DNA of 64,000 nt from Clostridia bacterium (GTDB taxonomy: Bacteria; Bacillota; Clostridia; UMGS1840), in assembly GCA_017468465.1 (NCBI GenBank), contig JAFUIN010000001.1:78425-142424 (forward strand), read 5' to 3'. The position numbers and the translations under genes are program-made. Below the pieces are notes generated by a model. The model was not told where the DNA came from and did not search any database. It saw only the letters and a program-made list of their open reading frames with translations. Positions 17,928 through 27,399 of the stretch are shown piece after piece. The first letter of the stretch is position 1. Every line of letters begins with the position of its first letter.

Positions 17928-17957
17928 ACTATATGTGAGGCTGTCCCTTGGTATGAC
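17928..17957 (-). promoter_or_regulatory. putative sigma-E promoter of the spoIIIA operon
   Basis: On the minus strand GTCATACC, a 14-nt gap, then CATATAGT, 20 nt before spoIIIAA. This resembles the sigma-E pattern (ATA-containing -35 and CATAnnnT -10) known to drive spoIIIA in Bacillus. No sigma-A pair is seen here. Confidence 0.45.
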
Positions 17958-17983
17958 ACTTTGTCCCGCATTTCTTTTTTATG

Positions 17984-18012
17984 AAAAAAGTCAACAGGAA
18001 TTGACTTTTTTT
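17984..18012. repeat. A/T-flanked palindrome between divergent transcripts
   Basis: AAAAAAGTCAA, 6-nt loop, TTGACTTTTTT. Its right arm contains the -35 box (TTGACT) of the rightward promoter. It has terminator form in both directions, yet no gene ends here. Confidence 0.6.
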
Positions 18013-18029
18013 ACAAATTATAGTATACT
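18001..18029 (+). promoter_or_regulatory. promoter of the hydrolase-maf-araC genes
   Basis: TTGACT (18001-18006), 17-nt spacer, TATACT (18024-18029). Confidence 0.7.
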
Positions 18030-18102
18030 GTGAAACAGAAACAACTGTTTGAAATGATATATGTGGCATTTGATTGCTTTGAAGAAGAAAGGGGAGCTAA
18101 AG

Positions 18103-19116
18103 TTGAACTATCAGGAAGCAAAAGAACTCAGCCGTCAATATAAACAGCAATATGTAGCGGGGTTGGAGGCAGTGATAGAGGAACGGGAACAGCATTGCGA
18201 AAGCGTTCGCCGAGAATACGCCAAGCATATCTTTCAAAATCCCGAAGGCTATCGCGATGAGTTGCGAAAGATGTTAGGATGGCCGTTGGTGGATTACCAG
18301 ACCAATGGCGTAGTGATTCCCAAAACTGAAAAGCTTTCGGAAGAAGATGGCTATTCGGTTTATCGTATGCAGTTTGAAATTCTGAAAGGACTGACATTGA
18401 CAGGTCTTTTTTTCAAAGCAGACGGCGGCAAAAAACCTTTGGTCATTGTCCAGCACGGAGGTGCGGGGACACCGGAGTTTGTTGCAGGAATGTACGGTTC
18501 CTCTGAATACTATTATGATGTGATTCAAAACTTAATCAAAGAAGGTGCGCACGTTTTTGCACCGCAACTTCTTTTGTGGGACGATACCTATTCGGTAGAC
18601 TATGACCGAAAAGCCATTGATGCAAGATTAAAACGAGTGGGTTCTTCCATTACTGCGGTAGAAATTCACGGGATCATCGAAATTTTGAATTATTTTGAAC
18701 AGGAAGATTCTGTAGCATCCTTTGGCATGGTAGGGCTATCTTACGGTGGGTTTTATACCTTGTATACCGCTGCTTTGGATACCAGAATCAAAGCGGCTGT
18801 TTCCTGTGCGTTTTTGAATGAAAGAAAGCGATATGCTTACAGCGATTGGACATGGTTTCAATCTGCAAAGAGGATGGATGATGAAGAAATTGCCTGCTTG
18901 ATTTACCCCAGAAAATTATGGATAGAGCTTGGTAACCGTGACGATTTGTTTGACATAAAATCAGGGTTGTCTGCTTATGGAAAATTAGAGAAACTATGCG
19001 AAACGGTAGGGCATGAGTGGCTGAAGTTGGTTGTGTTTGACGGAATTCACGAGTTTTGTCAAGATACTGAGCCGTTAAAACAACTGGTAAATCGTCTTCA
19101 AACACAAAATTCATAA
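18103..19116 (+). CDS. alpha/beta hydrolase, acetyl-xylan-esterase or dienelactone-hydrolase type
   Basis: The product is 337 residues from a TTG at 18103, which sits 6 nt after AGGGGAG; the in-frame ATG at 18061 has no ribosome site. It is a cytoplasmic alpha/beta hydrolase: PLVIVQHGGAGTPEF gives the oxyanion-hole HGG, GLSYGGFYTLY gives the nucleophile serine, and ELGNRDDLFD and DGIHEF supply the acid and histidine. The N-terminal helical part and overall form fit putative acetyl xylan or prolyl-peptidase-like esterases. It starts a run with maf and an AraC regulator. Confidence 0.82.
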   Translation: MNYQEAKELSRQYKQQYVAGLEAVIEEREQHCESVRREYAKHIFQNPEGYRDELRKMLGWPLVDYQTNGVVIPKTEKLSEEDGYSVYRMQFEILKGLTLTGLFFKADGGKKPLVIVQHGGAGTPEFVAGMYGSSEYYYDVIQNLIKEGAHVFAPQLLLWDDTYSVDYDRKAIDARLKRVGSSITAVEIHGIIEILNYFEQEDSVASFGMVGLSYGGFYTLYTAALDTRIKAAVSCAFLNERKRYAYSDWTWFQSAKRMDDEEIACLIYPRKLWIELGNRDDLFDIKSGLSAYGKLEKLCETVGHEWLKLVVFDGIHEFCQDTEPLKQLVNRLQTQNS

Positions 19117-19140
19117 AAAGGAAAAACGGAGAAGAATTTT

Positions 19141-19728
19141 ATGAAACCATTTGAAATTATTTTAGCATCCCAGTCTCCCAGAAGAAAAGAATTACTGCAG
19201 AAAAACGGGGTTGATTTCCGCGTTTTTGTCACCGATGCAGATGAAACCGTCACGGAACCCATGTTGCCGGACAAGCTGGTGGAGGAATTGTCTTATCGCA
19301 AGGCGAAAAGCTGTGCGGAGCAGTTTTTGGATGACAATGTTTTCATTATTGCAGCGGATACGGTTGTAGCACTCGGGACTGAAATTTTCGGCAAACCAAA
19401 AGACGAAGAAGATGCCCATTTTATGCTCTCCAAATTAAGCGGGAACCCCCATAGTGTGTTTACCGGTGTCACATTGGCAAGGGTTTGTGGCAATGCGGTA
19501 AATTACCGAAAAATTGTTTGCGAAACCAAAGTGTATTTTAAGCCGTTGACCGATGCGGAAATCCTGGAATATATCGCTACCAAAGAGCCCTTTGACAAGG
19601 CAGGAAGTTATGCAATTCAAGGCATTGCTTCCAAATTTGTAGAAAAAATTGAGGGCGACTTTGACAATGTGGTGGGGCTGCCTGTAAAAGCCATTCTGCC
19701 CATGATCAAAGAAGAAACAACGCTGTAA
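19141..19728 (+). CDS. maf: Maf family nucleoside triphosphate pyrophosphatase
   Basis: A 195-residue protein of normal Maf length. It starts with the motif LASQSPRRKELL (substrate-binding serine and arginines), has IIAADTVVAL with the catalytic aspartate region, GNPHSVFTGV, and the C-terminal FDKAGSYAIQGIASKFVEKI. Maf enzymes hydrolyse dTTP, UTP or modified nucleotides to monophosphates and restrain septum formation. GGAGAAGAATTTT precedes the ATG. It lies 24 nt after the hydrolase and 15 nt before the regulator. Confidence 0.96.
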   Translation: MKPFEIILASQSPRRKELLQKNGVDFRVFVTDADETVTEPMLPDKLVEELSYRKAKSCAEQFLDDNVFIIAADTVVALGTEIFGKPKDEEDAHFMLSKLSGNPHSVFTGVTLARVCGNAVNYRKIVCETKVYFKPLTDAEILEYIATKEPFDKAGSYAIQGIASKFVEKIEGDFDNVVGLPVKAILPMIKEETTL

Positions 19729-19743
19729 AGGAGGCTGTTTCAG

Positions 19744-20640
19744 ATGGAGTCGATTTCCTATTGTAAAACAAAATTAAAAGAAGAATTTATCATCAAAAAC
19801 ATTTTCACCATACATTATCTGGAGTACACCAAGGATTTTAAGTTTACGGGAGAACAGCACGATTTTTGGGAGTTTTTATATGTAGACAAGGGCGAAATCA
19901 ACGTAATTGCAGGAGACACTACCCACCGTTTGCAGAAAGGGGAGGTCATTTTTCATCAGCCAAACGAATATCACAACGTGTTTTCCAACGGTGTGATTGC
20001 TCCCAACATTGCCATTGTATCGTTTGAGTGTAAATCTAAGGCGATGAGCTTTTTTAAGAACAAAGTGTTTCATGTGACCAAAGAAGAAAAAAACATTTTA
20101 TCCTCCATTATCAAGGAGGGGTCAAAAGCATTTTCCACTTCTTTGAACGACCCCTACATCGGGGGACTGGAGCGAAAAGAGGAGCAGTCATTCGGTGCAG
20201 AACAAATGATTCTATTGGGGCTTTTGCAGTTTTTGCTGTCATTATACCGCAACAACGCCATTTCCGGAGCAAAGCGTGACTCTCTTTCTGTTCTGAAGGA
20301 ACGTATGGACAATGATATTGTAGAGGATGTCATAGAATTTCTTCACGAAAACATCGGAAACCCTTTGTCTTTTCCCGATGTTTTGAAATATTCCAAAACC
20401 AGCAGCACCGGCTTAAAAATGCTGTTTAAGGCAAAAACCGGAATGGGCGTTATGCAGTATTTTAACTTGTTAAAAATTGATCGTGCAAAAATGCTCATTC
20501 GGGAGGATAATTACAATTTTACGCAAATTGCGAGCATTTTGGGATACGACAGTATACACTATTTTTCCAAGCAATTCAAAAAGATTACCAAAATGACACC
20601 GTCGGAATATGCCTCCTCGGTGAAAATTGTGCTGCAATAA
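19744..20640 (+). CDS. AraC family transcriptional regulator
   Basis: The 298-residue product has an N-terminal cupin-like sensor (KGEINVIAGDTTHRLQKGEV, HQPNEYHNV) and a C-terminal AraC double helix-turn-helix with LSFPDVLKYSKTSSTGLK and the signature FTQIASILGYDSIHYFSKQF followed by KMTPSEY. AAAGGAGG lies 9 nt before the ATG. Position after maf suggests co-transcription; the target is unknown. The ABC importer downstream has its own promoter and could be a target, but no operator is evident. Confidence 0.93.
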   Translation: MESISYCKTKLKEEFIIKNIFTIHYLEYTKDFKFTGEQHDFWEFLYVDKGEINVIAGDTTHRLQKGEVIFHQPNEYHNVFSNGVIAPNIAIVSFECKSKAMSFFKNKVFHVTKEEKNILSSIIKEGSKAFSTSLNDPYIGGLERKEEQSFGAEQMILLGLLQFLLSLYRNNAISGAKRDSLSVLKERMDNDIVEDVIEFLHENIGNPLSFPDVLKYSKTSSTGLKMLFKAKTGMGVMQYFNLLKIDRAKMLIREDNYNFTQIASILGYDSIHYFSKQFKKITKMTPSEYASSVKIVLQ

Positions 20641-20705
20641 TTGTTTGTGGGCACAAGAGTTCGTCATTCAAACATAAAAAAGAAGAATAAATTTTTAGAA
20701 ATCTA

Positions 20706-20734
20706 TTGAAAAATCTTTGCATATATAGTATAAT
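20706..20734 (+). promoter_or_regulatory. promoter of the amino-acid ABC operon
   Basis: TTGAAA (20706-20711), 17 nt, TATAAT (20729-20734), 46 nt before the binding-protein start. Confidence 0.85.
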
Positions 20735-20780
20735 ATTACAGAATACATATCAATGCACCTTGGTGCAAGGAGGAATTATT

Positions 20781-21539
20781 ATGAAAAAGACATTACTGTT
20801 TGCATTGGCAGCATTGCTGGTGCTGACTCTGTTCGCAGGCTGTAACGGCGGCGAAAGCAATACGCTTACCATGGCAACCAACGCCGAATTTCCGCCCTAT
20901 GAATTTATGGAAGACGGTAAAATCGTTGGTATCGACGCAGAAATTGCACAGGCAATCGCAACCAAGCTGGGCAAAGAATTAAAAATTGAAAATGTTGATT
21001 TTGATTCTTTGATTCCCGGTGTTCAGACCGGTAAATATGACTTTGTTATGGCTGGTATGACCGTAACTGAAGACAGAAAAGAACAGGTTGACTTTACTCA
21101 GACCTATGCAACCGGCGTTCAGGTAATCATCGTAAAAGAAGGTTCCAAAATTACCACTGCTGATGACTTGTTCAAAGAAGGGGCAAACACCAAAATCGGT
21201 GTTCAGCTGGCTACCACCGGTGACCTGTACTGCACATGGGATATTGAAGACGAAGGCTTAGGCACCGTGGAAAGATACAATAAAGGCGCAGATGCTGTTA
21301 TGGCATTGAATACCGATAAGGTTGACTGCGTAGTTATTGATAACGAACCTGCAAAAGTGTTTGTTCAGAACAACCCCGGCTTAAAAATCTTAGACACCGA
21401 ATACATTACCGAAGATTATGCTGCAGCAGTTTCCAAAGATCAGCCCGAATTAAAAGCTGATATCGACAAAGCACTGGGCGAACTGATTGCTGACGGTACT
21501 GTAAAAACCATTATTGAAAAATATATTCCTGCTGAATAA
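20781..21539 (+). CDS. amino-acid ABC transporter, substrate-binding lipoprotein
   Basis: The product is 252 residues from the ATG at 20781, 8 nt after AAGGAGG. The lipobox LTLFAGC (cysteine near residue 22) marks lipid anchoring. The mature part is a family 3 solute-binding protein: TNAEFPPYEFMEDGKIVGID, a conserved FDSLIPGVQTGKYDFVMAGM, and a second lobe with IGVQLATTGDLY. The substrate is a polar amino acid, not resolved further. It is the first gene of the importer operon; the hairpin after it may set a higher level for the binding protein. Confidence 0.95.
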   Translation: MKKTLLFALAALLVLTLFAGCNGGESNTLTMATNAEFPPYEFMEDGKIVGIDAEIAQAIATKLGKELKIENVDFDSLIPGVQTGKYDFVMAGMTVTEDRKEQVDFTQTYATGVQVIIVKEGSKITTADDLFKEGANTKIGVQLATTGDLYCTWDIEDEGLGTVERYNKGADAVMALNTDKVDCVVIDNEPAKVFVQNNPGLKILDTEYITEDYAAAVSKDQPELKADIDKALGELIADGTVKTIIEKYIPAE

Positions 21540-21583
21540 TTTTCGGCACAGCGATTACTTAAAAAGCATTTATATTCTGACAA

Positions 21584-21613
21584 TGTCAACCGGGGCGATT
21601 GCCCTGGTTGACA
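21584..21613 (+). promoter_or_regulatory. intercistronic hairpin after the binding-protein gene
   Basis: TGTCAACCGGGGC, loop GATT, GCCCTGGTTGACA: a 13-bp stem with one mismatch and no clean T-run. It probably acts as a partial terminator or stabilises the upstream mRNA. Confidence 0.7.
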
Positions 21614-21643
21614 TCTGTCCTTTTCTTGAAAGGAATTTTTAGT

Positions 21644-22372
21644 ATGCCGGAATGGATTGTAAAACTGCAAAAAGATTTTGTCACTGCATTTATTGAAGAC
21701 AACCGATGGAAATATCTGGTGGAAGGGATTCAGAACACCATTATTCTGACCTTTTTTGCCTTGATTTTAGGGGTTGTTTTAGGAGTTATCATTGCGGCTG
21801 TCAGAACTACATATGATAAACAGTATGAAGAAATCAAAAACCCTGTGGGAAAAATTTTCTTAGCGATTGGGAACTGGATTTGCAAAGTGTATCTCACGGT
21901 TATCCGCGGCACACCTGCCATGGTTCAGATTTTGATTATCTTTTTTGTCATTATGGCAAGCTCTGACAATAAGATGCTGTGCGGAATTATCGCATTTGGT
22001 ATCAACTCCGGTGCTTACGTTGCAGAAATCATTCGCGGCGGCATTATGAGTATAGACGGCGGGCAGACCGAAGCCGGTCGTTCGCTGGGGCTTAACTACG
22101 TACAAACTATGTGGTTTATCGTGCTTCCTCAAACTTTTAAGAATATTCTGCCTGCCTTGGCAAACGAATTTATCGTATTGCTTAAGGAAACTGCAATCGC
22201 AGGTTATGTTGGTGTAACCGACCTGACCCGTGGTGCTAACATCATCCGCGGCATTACCTATCAGAGCTTATTTCCCTTGCTTGCCATTGCGGCAATTTAT
22301 CTGGTGATGGTAATGTTCTTCACCTGGCTGGTAGAGCTTTTGGAAAGGAGATTGAGAAAGAGTGAACGATAA
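21644..22372 (+). CDS. amino-acid ABC transporter, permease
   Basis: The product is 242 residues from the ATG at 21644 (GAAAGGAATTTTTAGT upstream). It is a HisM/GlnP-type permease with about five helices: [37 protein letters not shown], and the EAA loop [20 protein letters not shown], which docks the ATPase. It works with the flanking binding protein and ATPase. Confidence 0.96.
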   Translation: MPEWIVKLQKDFVTAFIEDNRWKYLVEGIQNTIILTFFALILGVVLGVIIAAVRTTYDKQYEEIKNPVGKIFLAIGNWICKVYLTVIRGTPAMVQILIIFFVIMASSDNKMLCGIIAFGINSGAYVAEIIRGGIMSIDGGQTEAGRSLGLNYVQTMWFIVLPQTFKNILPALANEFIVLLKETAIAGYVGVTDLTRGANIIRGITYQSLFPLLAIAAIYLVMVMFFTWLVELLERRLRKSER

Positions 22373-23105
22373 AAAACTGATTCGTGTTTCCGGTCTTAAG
22401 AAACATTATAAAGACGGAGCAATCAAAGCGTTGAACGGGGTTGACATGGAAGTATCCAAAGGCGAGGTAATTGTTATTATCGGCCCCTCCGGATGCGGAA
22501 AATCCACCTTTCTTCGCTCCTTGAATTTATTGGAGGTTCCCACAGAGGGACAGATTTATTTATCCGATGTTGACATTACAGACCGTAAAGTAAACATTAA
22601 CATTCACAGACAAAAGGTTGGAATGGTATTCCAGCACTTCAATTTATTCCCCAATATGACCATATTGAAAAATATGACGTTGGCACCTGTTCAGCTCAAA
22701 AAAGCAACCAAAGAGGCTGCTGAAAAAAAAGCATTGGAAATGCTTCGGGTGGTTGGCTTGGAAGACAGAGCCGAAGCCTATCCCAATCAGCTTTCCGGCG
22801 GTCAGAAGCAGCGTGTTGCCATTGTTAGAGCGTTGTGTATGGAGCCGGAGGTTATGCTGTTTGACGAACCCACCTCTGCGCTGGACCCTGAAATGGTAGG
22901 CGAAGTTTTGGATGTTATGAAAAAGCTGGCAGCCGAAGGGATGACCATGCTTGTAGTCACACACGAAATGGGCTTTGCCAGAGAAGTTGCGGATAGAGTC
23001 ATCTTTATGGATGAGGGTGTCATTATGGAACAGGGCACACCGGAAGAAATCTTTAACAATCCGCAAAATGAAAGAACCAAAGCATTTCTCAATAAAGTTT
23101 TATAA
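22362..23105 (+). CDS. amino-acid ABC transporter, ATPase
   Basis: A 247-residue GlnQ-type ATPase. Walker [13 protein letters not shown]-loop [12 protein letters not shown], signature [11 protein letters not shown], Walker [15 protein letters not shown] and H-loop VVTHEMGFA are all intact. The likely start is GTG at 22362, which overlaps the permease stop by 11 nt; the GGAG site lies 11 nt away, slightly long. Confidence 0.96.
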   Translation: MNDKKLIRVSGLKKHYKDGAIKALNGVDMEVSKGEVIVIIGPSGCGKSTFLRSLNLLEVPTEGQIYLSDVDITDRKVNINIHRQKVGMVFQHFNLFPNMTILKNMTLAPVQLKKATKEAAEKKALEMLRVVGLEDRAEAYPNQLSGGQKQRVAIVRALCMEPEVMLFDEPTSALDPEMVGEVLDVMKKLAAEGMTMLVVTHEMGFAREVADRVIFMDEGVIMEQGTPEEIFNNPQNERTKAFLNKVL

Positions 23106-23189
23106 ATTTGCATATTCTAAAACTGATGCCTGCTACATTTGGAGGATATCAGTTGTTCGATAAAAAAACATTCAGAAAGGATGGTTTCT

Positions 23190-23546
23190 ATGCCGTTAAA
23201 AAAATTGACCGATGTAGGCGAAATCACAATCACCGAAAAAGCCATTGAAGAAATTGCCGGCTATGCTGCAACTCACTGTTATGGCGTGGTAGGTATGTGC
23301 GAAAAAAGCAAAGCCGAAGTCTTAAAAAGAATGTTCGGCGGTGAAAGTTTAAGAAAAGGCATCAAGGTGGTATGCCGCGAAGGTGCTGTGAGCATTGAAA
23401 TTCACATTAAAGTGAGCTATGGGGTAAACATCAAAGCAATTTCGGAAAATGTAAAAGCTGATATTACCTATGCAGTCGAAAATATGACACAGACAAAAGT
23501 GAAAGATGTTACGGTTTGTGTTGACGATATTGTTGTCAACAAATAA
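23190..23546 (+). CDS. Asp23/Gls24 family protein
   Basis: The product is 118 residues from the ATG at 23190; AGAAAGG directly precedes an earlier ATG at 23181, so the later start has the better spacing. Asp23/Gls24 features are GEITITEKAIEEIAGYAATH, YGVVGMC and VKDVTVCVDDIVVN. These small proteins are found beside fatty-acid-kinase-like genes and may associate with the envelope. It is followed by the DAK2-domain gene after 38 nt, the common Firmicute order. Confidence 0.92.
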   Translation: MPLKKLTDVGEITITEKAIEEIAGYAATHCYGVVGMCEKSKAEVLKRMFGGESLRKGIKVVCREGAVSIEIHIKVSYGVNIKAISENVKADITYAVENMTQTKVKDVTVCVDDIVVNK

Positions 23547-23584
23547 CAGCCGGCACCAAACTGAAAAAGAGGGAGAAACATTTC

Positions 23585-25180
23585 ATGGATAAAAAAATTG
23601 GTGGAGAATTGCTTGCTAACATGCTTGTGGCAGCAAAAATCCATTTATGCAATAATAAAGAAGAATTAAATGCATTGAATGTGTTTCCGGTGCCGGATGG
23701 TGATACCGGGACAAATATGTCAATGACCTTTACTTCTGCAGCTTCTGCAGCACATAGCCGGAAGGAATCTGCAGGCAACGTGCTGGACGGTGTTTCCATG
23801 GCTGCACTTCGTGGTGCAAGAGGGAACTCCGGTGTAATTTTGTCGCAGATTCTGCGTGGTATGTCAAAAGCAGCAAAAGGAAAAGATGAACTGGATGTTT
23901 CAGATATGGTAAATGCCTTCCGCTTGGGTTCCAAAACAGCTTATGAAGCAATTATGAAACCCACCGAGGGTACCATTTTAACAGTTATCCGTATGACAGC
24001 AGAGCATCTGGAACAAAAACAGGATGAAATTACCGATTTGGATATGCTCTTTACCGAAGCAGTAGCAGCAGCTTACGACGCCCTGGCGCAAACCCCCGAA
24101 ATGCTGCCCAAATTGAAACAGGCGGGGGTAGTGGACTCCGGCGGAAAAGGTATCTGCTATATTATTGAAGGTATGGCAAATTACTATAAAACCGGTGTAC
24201 TGCCCGAAGAAACCGTGGTAGAAGTGGAAAAGAAATCAGAAGTTTTTGTGGACAATCACGAAAATGTAAACTTCCAGTACTGCACAGAGTTTATCATTCA
24301 AAATCCGGAACGGAAGAAAAATGAGCTGACCAAGCGTTACGAAGGTTTGGGCGACAGCATTGTTGTGGTTGCCATGGAGGATATCATCAAAGTGCATATC
24401 CACACCAATGACCCCGGCATTGTGATTTCCGAAGCACTGAAAATCGGCAGCCTCATTGACATTAAAATTGATAATATGAAATATCAGAACGATAACATCC
24501 AGAATGCCATTCCCAAAGAACGTCAGCCTTTTGCGTTTGTAGCAGTTGCAGCAGGTGAAGGCTTTCACAATATCTACAATGAGCTTGGCATTGAACATAT
24601 CGTGTCCGGTGGTCAGTCTATGAATCCGTCCTCCGATGACATTTTGAATGCAGCAAACCGCACCAATGCAGATGTGGTGTATGTGTTCCCCAATAATAAA
24701 AACATCATCTTAGCTGCAGAACAGGCAGCAGAGCTGTATGACGGCAAAATGGTGGTAATTCCCACCAAGAATATGTCAGACGTGCTGCCTTGCATGGTTG
24801 GCTTTGATGAAAGTGCTTCTCCGGAAGAAAATCTTTCTGCCATGAAAAGCATTATCGCTTCTTTGAAATCAGCACAGATTACCTATGCAGTCAGAGATTC
24901 TGTGTTTGACAGCATCGAAATCAAAGAAGGCGAAATTATGGGCTTAAGCGGCAGCGCCATTCTTACCAAAGGCAAGGATGCGAACAAGGTTTGCGCTTCT
25001 GTGGTGGAAAAGCTTTGTGACGACAGCGTTTCTATGGTAACAATTTATGCCGGTGCAGACATCAATGGAGACGAAATGGATGAGCTGGAAAAATTGCTGA
25101 CCAAAAAATATAAAAATATCGACTTCTCCTTCTATCGTGGAGATCAGCCGGTATATTATTACTTCGTATCATTAGAATAA
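23585..25180 (+). CDS. DAK2-domain protein, FakA/YloV-like
   Basis: A 531-residue protein with an N-terminal DAK2 domain (NVFPVPDGDTGTNMSMTF, SGVILSQILRG) that binds Mg-ATP, and a C-terminal DegV-like or linker region (VDSGGKGICYIIEGM, HIHTNDPGIVISEAL, TIYAGADINGDEM). In Staphylococcus FakA, with a FakB partner, phosphorylates fatty acids; no fakB is near here. GAGGGAGAAACATTTC precedes the ATG. Asp23, this gene and recG form the usual cluster. Confidence 0.93.
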   Translation: MDKKIGGELLANMLVAAKIHLCNNKEELNALNVFPVPDGDTGTNMSMTFTSAASAAHSRKESAGNVLDGVSMAALRGARGNSGVILSQILRGMSKAAKGKDELDVSDMVNAFRLGSKTAYEAIMKPTEGTILTVIRMTAEHLEQKQDEITDLDMLFTEAVAAAYDALAQTPEMLPKLKQAGVVDSGGKGICYIIEGMANYYKTGVLPEETVVEVEKKSEVFVDNHENVNFQYCTEFIIQNPERKKNELTKRYEGLGDSIVVVAMEDIIKVHIHTNDPGIVISEALKIGSLIDIKIDNMKYQNDNIQNAIPKERQPFAFVAVAAGEGFHNIYNELGIEHIVSGGQSMNPSSDDILNAANRTNADVVYVFPNNKNIILAAEQAAELYDGKMVVIPTKNMSDVLPCMVGFDESASPEENLSAMKSIIASLKSAQITYAVRDSVFDSIEIKEGEIMGLSGSAILTKGKDANKVCASVVEKLCDDSVSMVTIYAGADINGDEMDELEKLLTKKYKNIDFSFYRGDQPVYYYFVSLE

Positions 25181-25236
25181 TATCATTTTTTTGAAAACTT
25201 TTTTAGAATTTGAAAAAAAGCATAAAAGGTGACACA

Positions 25237-27285
25237 ATGGATTTGTTTCAAATGCCGATTTCTAATCTATCAGGAGTTTCCAATGCCAGGCTTATGTATT
25301 TTCAAAAGCTTGGCATTTTTTCGGTTGGTGATTTGTTATATTTTTTTCCGAAATCCTATGAAAACCGCATGAACCAAAAATATGTGGCAGAGCTTTCAGA
25401 CGAAGAATCGGCAACACTTACGGTTCGCATTCTGGACGTGGCTTCCCGCAGAGTCCGCCAGAATTTGACACTTGTTCAGGTTATGGCAGAGGATGATACC
25501 GGCACTCTGAAACTCACGTTTTTTAATCAGAAATATCTGTTAACCAGCCTGAAGGCAGGGCAGGAAATCACTGTTTTTGGAAAAGTCAACCGTCGCATCG
25601 GCTACTTTGAAATGACAAATCCGTCTATCCAGAAGGCGTCAAAGGGAGGCAACTTTTCGGAGAATTTTATTCCCAAATATCCCTTGACGAAAGGCTTAAC
25701 ACAAGGAGTAATGCAAAAAATTGTTGCCGACGGATTGGTACAAGCAAAAGAACATATCGAAGAAACACTTTCTATGGATATCAGACAGCGCTATTGCTTG
25801 TGTGAGCTGTTGTATGCACTGGAAAACATTCATTTTCCAACAGGTGAAGAAGAGCTTCAGGCTGCAAAAAAAAGACTTGCCTTTGAAGAACTGTTTTATT
25901 TGATGCTGGGGCTTAAAAAACTGAAACTACAGCAAAAAAAGATGGCTGGGCCCAAGCTTGTAAATTATAAAATTGCAGAAGAATTTGCAAAAAAACTTCC
26001 CTTTGGTCTGACCAATGCACAAAAAAGGGTTACCCGAGAAATCTGCAACGATTTTAAGCAGGGGTATCAAATGAATCGACTGGTGCAGGGCGATGTGGGA
26101 AGCGGAAAAACCATGGTTGCAGCAATGGCGATGCTCATTTGTGCAAAAAGCGGATATCAGGCAGTTTTGATGGCACCCACGGAAATTCTTGCCCGCCAGC
26201 ATTTTGAAGGGCTGAAGACATATTTTGAAGAATTCGGCGTGTCGGTGGAATTGTTGGTTTCCTCTATGAAAAAGAAAGAAAAAACGTCGGTTTTAACCGG
26301 CTTATCAGAGGGAAACGTGTCACTTGTTATCGGCACACATGCCCTTATTTATGATACCGTTCAATTTCAAAAATTAGGGCTGGTGATTACAGACGAGCAA
26401 CACCGCTTTGGGGTAAAAGCCCGTTCCCGTTTAACAGAAAAAGGGGAAAATCCTCATTGTCTGGTTATGACAGCAACCCCTATTCCAAGAACTCTGGCAC
26501 TGATTATTTACGGCGATTTGGACGTTTCTGTTATCGATGAATTGCCCGCAGGCAGAATTCCGGTTGCAACCCGCATTGCAGATGAAACCAAACGGGAAAA
26601 AGTGTATGAATTTGTGGCGAAGGAGCTTGCCAAGGGCAATCAGGCTTTCGTGGTTTGTCCGCTGATTGAAGAAAGCGAAGCCTTAGATGCAGAAAACGCC
26701 ATCCGTTTGCAGGAAGAACTGCAAAAAACATATCTTCGGGACTATCGCATCGGTCTGCTTCACGGAAAAATGAAGGCAGATGAAAAAGACAGTGTAATGA
26801 ATCAGTTTGCCAATGGAGATTATGATGTGTTGGTTTCAACTACAGTCGTGGAAGTGGGTGTAAATGTGCCCAATGCTACTGTTATGGTTATCGAAAATGC
26901 CGAGCGGTTTGGATTGGCAAGCTTACATCAGCTCCGCGGCAGGGTTGGCAGAGGTCAGAAAAAATCTTACTGTTTTTTGAACCTTGCAGATGAAAAGGCT
27001 CGAAAACGATTGGAAATTATGGAAAAAACCATCGACGGTTTCCAAATCAGCGAATTTGATTTGAAGCATCGGGGACCGGGCGAATTTTTCGGAACCCGTC
27101 AGCATGGGTTGCCGTCTATGAAGCTTTCCAATCTTTCCTACACAATGGAAACAGTTCGTCTTGCCAAGGAGGCAACCGAGCAGGTGCTCTCGGAGGATTC
27201 AGAATTGGAGCTTCCCAAAAACAAACGACTCCGGAAAGCTGTTCAAAAAATGTTTTCGGAGCATTCCTATGTAAATCAGTTATAG
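25237..27285 (+). CDS. recG: ATP-dependent DNA helicase RecG
   Basis: The product is 682 residues from the ATG at 25237 (AAAAGGTGACACA upstream); an in-frame TTG at 25210 is less likely. The wedge/OB domain is followed by helicase motifs: GDVGSGKTMVAAMAM (I), LMAPTEILARQHFE (Ia), VITDEQHRFGV (II), MTATPIPRTLALI (III), and LHQLRGRVGRG (VI), with the C-terminal RecG element GPGEFFGTRQHGLPSMKL. RecG remodels stalled replication forks and Holliday junctions. It is the third gene of the asp23 cluster. Confidence 0.97.
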   Translation: MDLFQMPISNLSGVSNARLMYFQKLGIFSVGDLLYFFPKSYENRMNQKYVAELSDEESATLTVRILDVASRRVRQNLTLVQVMAEDDTGTLKLTFFNQKYLLTSLKAGQEITVFGKVNRRIGYFEMTNPSIQKASKGGNFSENFIPKYPLTKGLTQGVMQKIVADGLVQAKEHIEETLSMDIRQRYCLCELLYALENIHFPTGEEELQAAKKRLAFEELFYLMLGLKKLKLQQKKMAGPKLVNYKIAEEFAKKLPFGLTNAQKRVTREICNDFKQGYQMNRLVQGDVGSGKTMVAAMAMLICAKSGYQAVLMAPTEILARQHFEGLKTYFEEFGVSVELLVSSMKKKEKTSVLTGLSEGNVSLVIGTHALIYDTVQFQKLGLVITDEQHRFGVKARSRLTEKGENPHCLVMTATPIPRTLALIIYGDLDVSVIDELPAGRIPVATRIADETKREKVYEFVAKELAKGNQAFVVCPLIEESEALDAENAIRLQEELQKTYLRDYRIGLLHGKMKADEKDSVMNQFANGDYDVLVSTTVVEVGVNVPNATVMVIENAERFGLASLHQLRGRVGRGQKKSYCFLNLADEKARKRLEIMEKTIDGFQISEFDLKHRGPGEFFGTRQHGLPSMKLSNLSYTMETVRLAKEATEQVLSEDSELELPKNKRLRKAVQKMFSEHSYVNQL

Positions 27286-27333
27286 AAATGATAATGCAAG
27301 GGAGAAAAAATCGGTCAACATCTTTCAAAAACA

Positions 27334-27362
27334 TTGACTTTTTTGCGATTATCATATACAAT
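27334..27362 (+). promoter_or_regulatory. promoter of the GT39-cysE-cysS genes
   Basis: TTGACT (27334-27339), 17 nt, TACAAT (27357-27362). Confidence 0.7.
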
Positions 27363-27399
27363 ATAAAGGATAATAAAACATCAGAAGGATGATGATTTT

